Part shown: positions 1 to 5,474 of the stretch, piece after piece | Layout of the letters: each line of letters opens with the position of its first letter | How positions within the stretch are numbered: position 1 is the first letter of the stretch | Assembly: GCA_016844565.1 (NCBI GenBank) | Contig: JAENJB010000144.1 | Span: 1 to 5,930 of the forward strand | DNA from: Dehalococcoidia bacterium | GTDB taxonomy: Bacteria > Chloroflexota > Dehalococcoidia > JAENJB01 | Direction of reading: 5' to 3' | Length of the DNA: 5,930 bases | Translations under genes and position numbers: made by a program | Notes under the pieces: generated by a model | Told to the model about the DNA's origin: nothing | The model's input: the letters and a program-made list of their open reading frames with translations, nothing else | The model's database searches: none

Positions 1-1122
1 AGCAATAGCGGCCGCTTAGTGCAATGGCGCTATAAATGCAGCGAGCCTCCGGGTGAGGCCAAGTCCGACCTCGAGATGGTAAACCAGCTTCTGCTCAAGC
101 TGAGGGAACTGTACAGCAAAGAAACGGGCCCGCTGGCCGAGGCTATCACCAGACTTACCTGGGATTACGGCACCCCGGCCGACCCGAACCGGGTGCTCAA
201 GGAGCTAAACGGGTACGACCTTGCCACGGGCAAGCTAATGGCCAACTTCCTGACCTTGAAAGACGATGGCACTGCAAGCTGTGGCAACTGGATCTATTCC
301 GGTTCCTACACCGAGGAAGGCAATATGACGGCCCGCCGCGACACCAGCGACCCCTCCGGCATCGGGCTCTACTCCAAGTGGGCCTGGTGCTGGCCGCTGA
401 ACCGTCGAATCCTCTACAACCGGGCTTCGGTAGACCTTCAGGGCAATCCGTGGGATGAGAGGCATCCGGTGGTGAAATGGGACCCTGCCGGCAAGAAGTG
501 GACCGGGGACGTCGTAGACGGAGCCGGCGCCAAAGGCCCCTCGGAAGCCTACCCCTTCATCATGCTGGGAGAAGGACAGGCTAGGCTCTTCGGCGGCTTT
601 ACGCTTGTCGACGGGCCGTTCCCCGAGCACTACGAGCCATGGGAAAGCCCAATCAAGAATCCTTTCTCCTCCGTCCAGAGCGACCCCGCAATCCGCATAT
701 GGCGACCCCAGGAGCAGGGCACCCCGGACAAATTCCCTATTGTTTGCACTACCTTCCGTCTCACCGAACACTGGCAGGCGGGGGCTATGACCCGCAACCT
801 GCCATGGCTTGTTGAGCTGCAGCCCGAGATGTTCATAGAAATAGGCAAAGAGTTGGCGGGAGAGAAGGGCATCGCCAACGGAGATAAGGTCGTCGTCGAA
901 ACCAGCCGGGGGAAGATCGAGGCCGCGGTCGTAATCACCGGGCGCTGGCGGCCTTTCAGGCTCAATGGAACGCTCGTTCACCACATCGGCATGCCATGGC
1001 ACTGGGGCTATGCCGGGCTGTCCACCGGAGACAGCGCCAATCTCCTCACCCCTCACATAGGGGATGCCAACACCATGATCCCGGAGTACAAGGCCTTCCT
1101 GTGCAATGTCAGCAAGGCTTGA
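1..1122 (+). CDS. fdhA: Formate dehydrogenase-N-type catalytic (alpha) subunit, C-terminal part
   Basis: This is the 3' end of a molybdopterin oxidoreductase of the FdnG/FdhA type, which oxidises formate to CO2 and passes electrons to an iron-sulfur subunit and a membrane subunit. The frame is open from base 1, so the GTG at 19 is an internal valine and the true start lies upstream. The 373 residues seen are roughly a third of a ~1000-residue family member. Fragment residues ~245-373 form the molybdopterin-dinucleotide-binding domain: FPIVCTTFRLTEHW, then QPEMFIEIGKELA, GIANGDKVVVETSRGKIEA and near the end MPWHWGY...SANLLTPHIGDANTMIPEYKAFL. That last block closely matches the E. coli FdnG C-terminus as recalled. 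The formate-binding Cys/Sec region, Fe-S site and signal peptide lie outside the window. fdhE follows 113 bases downstream, supporting the assignment. The beta and gamma subunit genes are not between them, so they are elsewhere or upstream. Formate is the probable substrate, but a related CISM-family enzyme without formate activity cannot be excluded. Confidence 0.93.
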   Translation, partial: SNSGRLVQWRYKCSEPPGEAKSDLEMVNQLLLKLRELYSKETGPLAEAITRLTWDYGTPADPNRVLKELNGYDLATGKLMANFLTLKDDGTASCGNWIYSGSYTEEGNMTARRDTSDPSGIGLYSKWAWCWPLNRRILYNRASVDLQGNPWDERHPVVKWDPAGKKWTGDVVDGAGAKGPSEAYPFIMLGEGQARLFGGFTLVDGPFPEHYEPWESPIKNPFSSVQSDPAIRIWRPQEQGTPDKFPIVCTTFRLTEHWQAGAMTRNLPWLVELQPEMFIEIGKELAGEKGIANGDKVVVETSRGKIEAAVVITGRWRPFRLNGTLVHHIGMPWHWGYAGLSTGDSANLLTPHIGDANTMIPEYKAFLCNVSKA

Positions 1123-1193
1123 GAGGAGATCCGCAGAGGGGCGCCGCCTGGCAACACCCCGACATAGCCAATCAGACTCCATAGCGCTCACTG

Positions 1194-1200
1194 AAGGAGG
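1194..1200 (+). promoter_or_regulatory. Strong ribosome binding site pointing to GTG 1207, not to the fdhE start
   Basis: AAGGAGG is a near-perfect Shine-Dalgarno sequence with a 6-base spacer to GTG 1207. That start opens a 13-codon ORF in a different frame from fdhE. The first in-frame fdhE ATG (1236) is 35 bases away, too far for this site to serve it directly. The site therefore suggests either a leader ORF coupled to fdhE or a frame disruption at the fdhE N-terminus. Confidence 0.6.
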
Positions 1201-1206
1201 AGACCG

Positions 1207-1248
1207 GTGAAGGGGATACGAATGTCGAGAGGGACATGGTGGGCGTGA
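1207..1248 (+). CDS. Possible 13-codon leader ORF overlapping the fdhE start
   Basis: Starting at GTG 1207, the ORF would encode MKGIRMSRGTWWA and stop at TGA 1246-1248. An internal ATG at 1222 in the same frame has its own AAGGGG six bases upstream. It has the best ribosome binding site on the plus strand of this window and overlaps fdhE (start 1236) by 13 bases, a geometry that allows translational coupling. There is no homology evidence for the peptide. The tryptophan pair near the end does not amount to an attenuator. The alternative is that this is the true 5' end of fdhE, separated from the rest by an indel. Low confidence that it is a functional peptide. Confidence 0.25.
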   Translation: MKGIRMSRGTWWA

Positions 1249-2270
1249 GAGCTGCAGGGCGGCCCCGCCGGTCCTCCCGCGACGGATGGGACAGCGGACC
1301 GAGGGACTTCTTCATCCTTCAAAGGGCGTTCGAGGCCGAGGCGTATGCGCGGGTGCCACGCATAGCGGCGCCCACCCCGCAGGTCGCGACGAATCTGCTA
1401 CGAAGGGGAACACCCCTCATATCCTGGGAGGCGCTTTCGCTCGACTGGCCCCTGTTCCAGCAGTGGCTGCGTGAGATTCTCGCGACATTCTCCAGGTGCC
1501 TCCCCCGGTTGAACAGACAGATCAGAAGCCCACCGATCATTTCCGATAGTGTGGAGCAGATCAGAAAAGCCGTAAGAGCAGTATATCTAGGTTGTGCTCT
1601 GCCCCGCTCCGTCGCCGGCAACAAGGCGGAAAGGGAAGTCTACAGATTAGCTATTCAATTCGCCCTCCGGCTCTTCCTGTGCCCCCAGCGGGCTAATCTG
1701 TCGCCCCTGGTAAAAGAGGAACTTTGGACGAAGGCCATCTGTCCTGTCTGCGGCGGTCTGCCTGATATCGCGCTTCTGAACCAGGAGCAAGGGGCTCGCT
1801 GGCTCGTATGCTGCCGCTGCGATACTCGATGGCTGTTTAAGATGGAGGGATGTCCTTATTGCAGTTGCACCGAACCGGCTAGCCTATCGTACCTGACCCC
1901 CGAAAAGGAGAGATGCCGGCGTTATCTTTGCTTCAAATGCTCCTACTGCTACTGCACCGACCAGACCGGCTCATATGGAACTGACCCTGAGAAGGAGATT
2001 TGCCGACTTTATCTCTGTGCTGAATGCCACCACTATCTGAGGACTGTCAACTTGAACCAGCCAGAGAGCCAACTGCCACTATATTTGCTGCGGTGGCAGA
2101 CCTTCAAGCTGGACCGGCAGGCTCACCCGAGGGGCTATCGGAGTCCGACAGGCATGTCCAGTCTGTTCGATTTGACCGTCCGGACCGGGCAGGCCGCCGG
2201 CGGCCTGCCCCTGCGGCTCGGAACACACCGATTGGATGTTGGAAACGCATTGCCCGGCGCTATGTGGTGA
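1236..2270 (+). CDS. fdhE: Formate dehydrogenase maturation protein FdhE with duplicated cysteine module
   Basis: FdhE is a cytoplasmic rubredoxin-like, metal-binding chaperone that interacts with the formate dehydrogenase catalytic subunit during maturation. The N-terminal half (to ~165) is alpha-helical and weakly conserved, with the family-like stretch RRGTPLISWEALSLDW (56-71). The cysteine region starts with CPVC (169-172) and CCRC (192-195, read as C192-x2-C195), followed by the expected DTRW. Next comes C206-x2-C209 to C232-x2-C235, and this 29-residue module is repeated immediately as C235-x2-C238 to C261-x2-C264. The family-like HYLRTVNL and KLDRQAHPRGYR follow, where relatives normally finish within about ten residues. 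Here about 40 more residues run to TGA 2268-2270. Length is 344 residues against ~300-310 usual, explained by the duplication plus the tail. ATG 1236 lacks a good ribosome binding site; GTG 1245 is an in-frame alternative, and the frame is closed upstream by TAG 1182. It lies between the formate dehydrogenase gene and a two-component pair. Confidence 0.85.
   Translation: MVGVRAAGRPRRSSRDGWDSGPRDFFILQRAFEAEAYARVPRIAAPTPQVATNLLRRGTPLISWEALSLDWPLFQQWLREILATFSRCLPRLNRQIRSPPIISDSVEQIRKAVRAVYLGCALPRSVAGNKAEREVYRLAIQFALRLFLCPQRANLSPLVKEELWTKAICPVCGGLPDIALLNQEQGARWLVCCRCDTRWLFKMEGCPYCSCTEPASLSYLTPEKERCRRYLCFKCSYCYCTDQTGSYGTDPEKEICRLYLCAECHHYLRTVNLNQPESQLPLYLLRWQTFKLDRQAHPRGYRSPTGMSSLFDLTVRTGQAAGGLPLRLGTHRLDVGNALPGAMW
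1851..2027 (+). repeat. In-frame tandem duplication inside fdhE (87-base period)
   Basis: Two adjacent 29-codon units, 1851-1937 and 1938-2024, are closed by a cysteine codon at 2025-2027. Aligned as 30-residue blocks that share the cysteine at 1938-1940, they match at 15 of 30 positions with no gap. Matching positions include all six cysteines (C-x2-C-x-C, then C-x4-C-x2-C) and the motif PEKE-x-CR-x-YLC. Synonymous and amino-acid divergence is substantial, so the duplication is not recent and is not an assembly stutter. Confidence 0.9.
2187..2210. repeat. Perfect 24-base GC-rich palindrome at the fdhE/regulator junction
   Basis: The arm GGGCAGGCCGCC (2187-2198) is followed directly by its exact reverse complement GGCGGCCTGCCC (2199-2210). 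In RNA this would form a very stable hairpin of about 10 base pairs with a CCGG loop. No run of T follows, so it is not a canonical intrinsic terminator. It lies in the extra C-terminal coding stretch of fdhE, about 60 bases before the response regulator start. It could be an mRNA stability or attenuation hairpin, a remnant terminator stem, or a symmetrical protein-binding site. Confidence 0.75.
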
Positions 2271-2272
2271 AG

Positions 2273-3013
2273 ATGATCAGGGTCCTGCTGGCCGACGACC
2301 ACAACGTACTGCGAGAAGGCATGCGCAGCCTCCTCCTGCAGGAGAAGGACATGCTGGTCGTCGGGGAGGCAAGCAACGGCGCTGAGGCTGTCAAGCTGGC
2401 GGCAGACCTCACGCCCGACGTAGCCTTGATGGACATAGTAATGCCCGAGCTCAACGGCATTGAGGCCACCAAGCAAATCAAGAAGATAAGCCCCACCACC
2501 GCCGTATTGATATTGACCGCCTACGAAGACGACAGGTACATCCTCGGCCTGCTGGAGTCCGGAGCCGCCGGCTACCTGCTCAAGAACGCCCGCGGGACGG
2601 AGATAGTGGAGGCGATCCGCGCCGTGCACGCCGGCGAATCCGTGCTTCACCCGGTGGTCCTCGGCAGGCTCCTGGCACGCGCTACTCATTTCGTTCCCGA
2701 CTATGCCCCGGCGGCAGCCAAAGGGCAACTCACCGAGCGTGAGATGGAGGTGCTGAATCTGGCAGCCAGAGGCATGAGCAATAAGGATATCGCTGCGGAG
2801 CTTTCGCTCACGGTGCCCACTGTTAAGGCCCACCTGGTAAATATCTTCAACAAGCTGGGGGTCGCTTCGAGGACAGAGGCGGTGATGGCAGCTTTGAGAC
2901 AAGGCTTTATAGGGCTTCAGGACGTTAGCCCCGCCAAAGCGCCTGTGGCCCAGGCCGATTCGAGGGATGCCGGTGAGAGAACAGCAGACGGAAGACACAC
3001 CCCGCCCAGATGA
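2273..3013 (+). CDS. NarL/FixJ-family response regulator (receiver + LuxR-type HTH)
   Basis: A DNA-binding response regulator of 246 residues. The receiver domain (1-~120) has the acidic pair D8-D9, phosphoacceptor D54 in ALMDIVMPELNG, the switch threonine T82 and the conserved lysine K104 in YLLKNA. A linker (~125-150) leads to a LuxR/GerE helix-turn-helix at ~153-206, with LTEREMEVLNLAARGMSNKDIAAELSLT... and KAHLVNIFNKLGV. Relatives usually end near residue 215; here ~35 low-complexity residues follow, coded by DNA shared with the kinase 5' end. The start at ATG 2273 (MIRVLLADDH) fits the family. GTG 2267 is an alternative that would overlap the fdhE TGA by four bases (GTGA). No good ribosome binding site is seen at either, so coupling to fdhE translation is plausible. 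The frame stays open upstream inside fdhE, but that extension shows no receiver-type sequence. Its partner is almost certainly the adjacent HisKA_3 kinase; target promoters are unknown. Confidence 0.93.
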   Translation: MIRVLLADDHNVLREGMRSLLLQEKDMLVVGEASNGAEAVKLAADLTPDVALMDIVMPELNGIEATKQIKKISPTTAVLILTAYEDDRYILGLLESGAAGYLLKNARGTEIVEAIRAVHAGESVLHPVVLGRLLARATHFVPDYAPAAAKGQLTEREMEVLNLAARGMSNKDIAAELSLTVPTVKAHLVNIFNKLGVASRTEAVMAALRQGFIGLQDVSPAKAPVAQADSRDAGERTADGRHTPPR

Positions 3014-3836
3014 CCCGCGGCAGGGCGATCCAGGGCAGGGAGCAGGCGTTGAGCGGACGAACGCGCGCCTGATGCCCGGCATGCGGCTCGAGACGCTGAG
3101 CCAGCCCCACTTCTGGTTGGTTGCCGGAATGCTGGCGGCGGGCGCGCTGCTCAGCTACGGCCAGTTCCTGGCGCCCCTGGCCGGCAATCTCCCCTTTGTC
3201 CTCACCAGGTACGCCATGGAGCGAATCCTCTTCCTGCTGCCGGTGATTTATGGGACATTTGTCTTCGGCGTCCGTGGCGGCGGGCTCACCCTGGCGGTTG
3301 CGGCACTCCTCTTGATTCACGAAGCCCTCATCTACTCCCCGAATCCGGTGGAGGCCCTGCTGGAGAGCACCGCTATTCTGCTGGTCGCCGGGGCTATCCT
3401 GGTGGCATTTCAAGGACTGCAGAAGGTGAAGGCCCGTCGCCAGGAGATGGTCGCCACGCTGGAAGTGGCCCGGCAGGAGCTATCACACCACATCGAAGTG
3501 ATAAAGAAGAACGAGAGACAGTTGTCTGCCATTAACAAGGTGTGCAGGGTGGTGGCCGAGTCCCTGGACCTGTTTCAGACCCTCGACCGGATCCTGGACG
3601 AGGTACTGAGACTGGCGGACGTCGAGATCGCCATGATATACCTCAAGAATCTGGACACACAGGAACTCGAGCTGGCGGCCCACCGGGGAGTGTCCGAGGC
3701 ATTCGCGCAGGCCGCGGCCACGCTGAACGTGGGCAAAGGTTTCAACGGAGCGGTGGCCGAGACGGGGAGTCCGATGACCGTGGATGACGCTTCGGCTGAC
3801 AGGAGGGAATACGTTCACAGCTCATCGTGCCGGTGA
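2967..3836 (+). CDS. Sensor histidine kinase, N-terminal part (membrane region, coiled coil, half GAF) before frameshift
   Basis: This reading frame gives the sensory front of the kinase paired with the preceding regulator. Residues 1-45 are polar and poorly conserved. Hydrophobic segments at ~49-70, 87-103, 105-123 and 134-152 predict three to four membrane spans. A helical linker (~150-190, KVKARRQEMVATLEVARQEL) leads to a GAF domain beginning near 190 (INKVCRVVAESLDLFQTLDRILDEVL) and running to GFNGAVAETGSPMTVDDASAD. There the frame goes off family sequence and ends in HSSSCR at TGA 3834-3836. The second half of the GAF domain continues in the -1 frame. ATG 2967 overlaps the regulator by 47 bases. 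GTG 2973, with GAGGG six bases upstream, and ATG 3072, next to the first membrane span, are alternative starts. As written it lacks any catalytic domain. Confidence 0.85.
   Translation: MPVREQQTEDTPRPDDPRQGDPGQGAGVERTNARLMPGMRLETLSQPHFWLVAGMLAAGALLSYGQFLAPLAGNLPFVLTRYAMERILFLLPVIYGTFVFGVRGGGLTLAVAALLLIHEALIYSPNPVEALLESTAILLVAGAILVAFQGLQKVKARRQEMVATLEVARQELSHHIEVIKKNERQLSAINKVCRVVAESLDLFQTLDRILDEVLRLADVEIAMIYLKNLDTQELELAAHRGVSEAFAQAAATLNVGKGFNGAVAETGSPMTVDDASADRREYVHSSSCR
3798..3826 (+). other. Frameshift, probably with a small deletion, inside the kinase GAF domain
   Basis: Upstream family-like sequence ends at SAD-R-R in one frame (GAC AGG AGG, 3798-3806). Downstream family-like sequence resumes at E-G-I-R-S-Q-L-I-V-P in the next-lower frame (from GAG 3803). 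That second frame has a TGA at 3797-3799, so the switch must occur between about 3800 and 3810. The change corresponds to loss of 1+3n bases or gain of 2+3n. GAF domains of this type, as recalled, usually have several more residues between the D-PR motif and the GIRS motif, favouring a deletion of roughly 22-28 bases over a single-base slip. AGGAGGG lies at the break. Confidence 0.75.
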
Positions 3837-5008
3837 AGTCCAGGGGTTTGGTGATTGGCACCCTCTGCATTGCCACGCGCAACCTTCGCACGTTCCTCCC
3901 GGAGGAACAGGAGTTGCTGGCAGCCATCGGCAGCCAGGTGGGGATCGCCATCGAGAACGCGCGGCTGTACCGCGAGGTACGGAACTCGGAGGAGAAGTAC
4001 CGGGACCTGTTCGAGAACGCCAGCGCGGCCATATTCGTTCATAACCTGGCCGGCGAAATCGTGGACGCCAACAGGGCCTGCCTCGACCTGACGGGGTATC
4101 CCCGTGAAGAGCTGATTCACATGAACGTGAACAGGCTCGGTTTGCCGGAAACGAATGAGGCATTGCAGCAGGCGGAGAAGCGCCTCCTCAAGAGCGAGCC
4201 TGCGGGCCAGCCCTACGAGATGAGGCTGCGGAGGAAAGACGGCACCGAGTCAATCGTATCGCTGTCCACCCGGGTAATAACCGGCAACGGCCATCCATCG
4301 GGCTTCGAGCATATTGCCAGGGACATCACGGAACAGAAGCGGATGCGTCAGAGTCTCGATTTCTACCTCAAACAGATACTCACCACCCAGGAAGAAGAGC
4401 GCAAGAGAATCGCCCGGGAGCTTCACGATGAGACGGCGCAGTCACTCCTCCTCATCTCACAGCGTCTGGACAGCCTGAGCTCCGCCTCCGGGCAGGGGGC
4501 CTCCGGCCCGGCGCGCCAGTCCCTGGAGGAAGTGCGGGGCGTTGCCCTGAAGGCGCTGGCAGACGTGCGCCGCCTCACTCAAGACCTCAGGCCGAGGATA
4601 CTGGACGATCTGGGACTCACGGCAGTGCTCGAATGGATGACCGACGACCTGAAGAAGAAGTACGGGGTGAACGCCGGCGTGAAAGTGACCGGGACCGAGC
4701 GACGGCTGACGCCGGAGACGCAGCTTCTACTGTTCCGCATCGCCCAGGAGGCCCTGAGCAATATCAGAAGACACGCCGAGGCCTCGGCGGCCGGCATCAC
4801 CCTGGAGTTCAGCGAAGGTAAGGTGCAGATGACGGTGGAGGACAACGGCAAGGGTTTCAAAGTGCCTGACACGCTGAGTCACCTGGCCGGCGCGGGCAAG
4901 CTCGGATTACTCGGGATGCACGAGCGCGCCCGCCTGGTGGGCGGCAGCGTGGTCATACGGTCGGAATTGGGCAAGGGCACCACCGTAGTGGTTGAGTTGC
5001 CGGTATAG
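3827..5008 (+). CDS. Sensor histidine kinase, C-terminal part (half GAF, PAS, HisKA_3, HATPase) after frameshift
   Basis: Continuation of the broken kinase. The family-like frame opens before GTG 3827 (about 3800), so 3827 is only a nominal start. Residues 1-48 finish the GAF domain (VPVKSRGLVIGTLCIA ... IGSQVGIAIENARLY). A PAS domain spans ~54-168 (EEKYRDLFENASAAIFVHNL ... GFEHIARDITEQK). HisKA_3 follows at ~188-255, with the phosphoacceptor H200 in RIARELHDETAQ and the LRPRILDDLGL block typical of NarX/DegS-like kinases. The ATPase domain has the N-box EALSNIRRHA (N312), G1 box VEDNGKGF (339-344) and G2 box LGLLGMHERARLVGG. The catalytic core looks intact. It would phosphorylate the NarL-type regulator encoded just upstream. 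GTG 3833 overlaps the TGA of the front half by four bases (GTGA), so re-initiation could yield a soluble kinase without its sensor. The gene is otherwise a pseudogene or a sequence error. Confidence 0.88.
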   Translation: MPVKSRGLVIGTLCIATRNLRTFLPEEQELLAAIGSQVGIAIENARLYREVRNSEEKYRDLFENASAAIFVHNLAGEIVDANRACLDLTGYPREELIHMNVNRLGLPETNEALQQAEKRLLKSEPAGQPYEMRLRRKDGTESIVSLSTRVITGNGHPSGFEHIARDITEQKRMRQSLDFYLKQILTTQEEERKRIARELHDETAQSLLLISQRLDSLSSASGQGASGPARQSLEEVRGVALKALADVRRLTQDLRPRILDDLGLTAVLEWMTDDLKKKYGVNAGVKVTGTERRLTPETQLLLFRIAQEALSNIRRHAEASAAGITLEFSEGKVQMTVEDNGKGFKVPDTLSHLAGAGKLGLLGMHERARLVGGSVVIRSELGKGTTVVVELPV

Positions 5009-5066
5009 CATTGCGGGGCCCGTGCTCACTCAGCCTTGGGCGCCACCCCCCTCCCCCCCCCACGTG
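5009..5066. other. Convergent intergenic gap with C-rich tract, no clear terminator
   Basis: These 58 bases separate the ends of the converging kinase and two-CW genes. They hold CCCCCC-T-CCCCCCCCC at 5046-5061 (G-rich on the minus strand) and a short GGGGCCC block near 5016. I see no stem followed by a T run on either strand, so termination here would have to be factor-dependent or lie inside the flanking genes. Confidence 0.6.
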
Positions 5067-5450
5067 CTACGCCGCCACCCAGGCTCTGGCGGTGAAGAGA
5101 TGGCAGCCCATGCAGTCACTGCTGAGCCCCACCCCGGTGCTGGCCGCCCCCTTAGCCTGCCAGCAAGGGACATCCGGATTCCTGTAGGCCGGACAATTCG
5201 CCCTGCTCTCCACCCGACACCCCTTGACCTCCCAGCACCTGGAATTCTGAAGATAGGCGGAAGCACCCGCCACAGACATGTGGCGCCCGCCGGCGGTAGC
5301 CGGCGCCGTCTTGCCGACAGGCACCGTTCGTCGGGCTTGCGGCTCGGTGGAGAATACCCGCCAGAAGAAGATGAATAGCGCCAGGAAAGCGATTGAGATC
5401 ACGTACTCCCACCCCTTGGTGAACTCGATGAACTCTTGAAGTGTCTGCAT
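5067..5450 (-). CDS. Small membrane-anchored two-CW cysteine-domain protein
   Basis: A 127-residue protein with one predicted membrane span (~15-33, EYVISIAFLALFIFFW). A basic linker follows (R31, R40, R41, K47), which by the positive-inside rule would put the C-terminal domain in the cytoplasm. Residues ~70-118 carry the two-CW pattern: C72-W-E-V-K-G-C78, C86-P-A-Y, C96-W and C113-x2-C116. Six spaced cysteines suggest a metal or Fe-S site, but the family has no established biochemical function that I know of. ATG at 5450-5448 has AGAGGAGG five bases upstream, a strong ribosome binding site that fixes the start. It follows the NrfD-like gene by 24 bases on the same strand, so the two are very likely one operon and the protein may be an accessory or electron-transfer part of that membrane complex (inference). 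A GC hairpin in the linker coding region is just coding sequence. Confidence 0.85.
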   Translation of the reverse strand: MQTLQEFIEFTKGWEYVISIAFLALFIFFWRVFSTEPQARRTVPVGKTAPATAGGRHMSVAGASAYLQNSRCWEVKGCRVESRANCPAYRNPDVPCWQAKGAASTGVGLSSDCMGCHLFTARAWVAA

Positions 5451-5455
5451 GATGT

Positions 5456-5463
5456 CCTCCTCT
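5456..5463 (-). promoter_or_regulatory. Ribosome binding site of the two-CW gene
   Basis: On the minus strand this reads AGAGGAGG with a 5-base spacer to the ATG at 5450-5448. It lies in the 24-base gap after the NrfD-like stop codon and settles the start of the two-CW gene. Confidence 0.85.
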
Positions 5464-5474
5464 TAAGCAATATG

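Noticed and set aside
19..21. GTG as the start of the formate dehydrogenase subunit
   Set aside because: The frame is open before it, there is no ribosome binding site, and the surrounding residues (GRLVQWRYK) are conserved interior sequence of the family.
235..1191. Long open frame on the minus strand opposite the formate dehydrogenase gene
   Set aside because: Its translation has no recognisable domain, and the plus-strand frame matches formate dehydrogenase throughout; it is a GC-driven shadow.
2024..2272. N-terminal extension of the response regulator frame into fdhE
   Set aside because: Receiver domains of this type begin within a few residues of the first strand (IRVLLADDH), and the extra stretch is fdhE read in another frame.
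2135..3082. Long open frame on the minus strand opposite the response regulator
   Set aside because: The plus strand has a full receiver plus LuxR domain with all key residues; the antisense product has no family features.
3800..3812. Programmed -1 ribosomal frameshifting in the kinase
   Set aside because: No X-XXY-YYZ slippery heptamer is present. AGG-AGG and the Shine-Dalgarno-like AGGAGGG could stimulate slippage, but the apparent missing GAF residues fit a genetic deletion better.
5288..5305. GC hairpin with arms around GCCGGC and a GGTA loop as a terminator
   Set aside because: It lies in the linker of the two-CW gene, has no T run on either strand and only seven base pairs; ordinary in GC-rich coding DNA.
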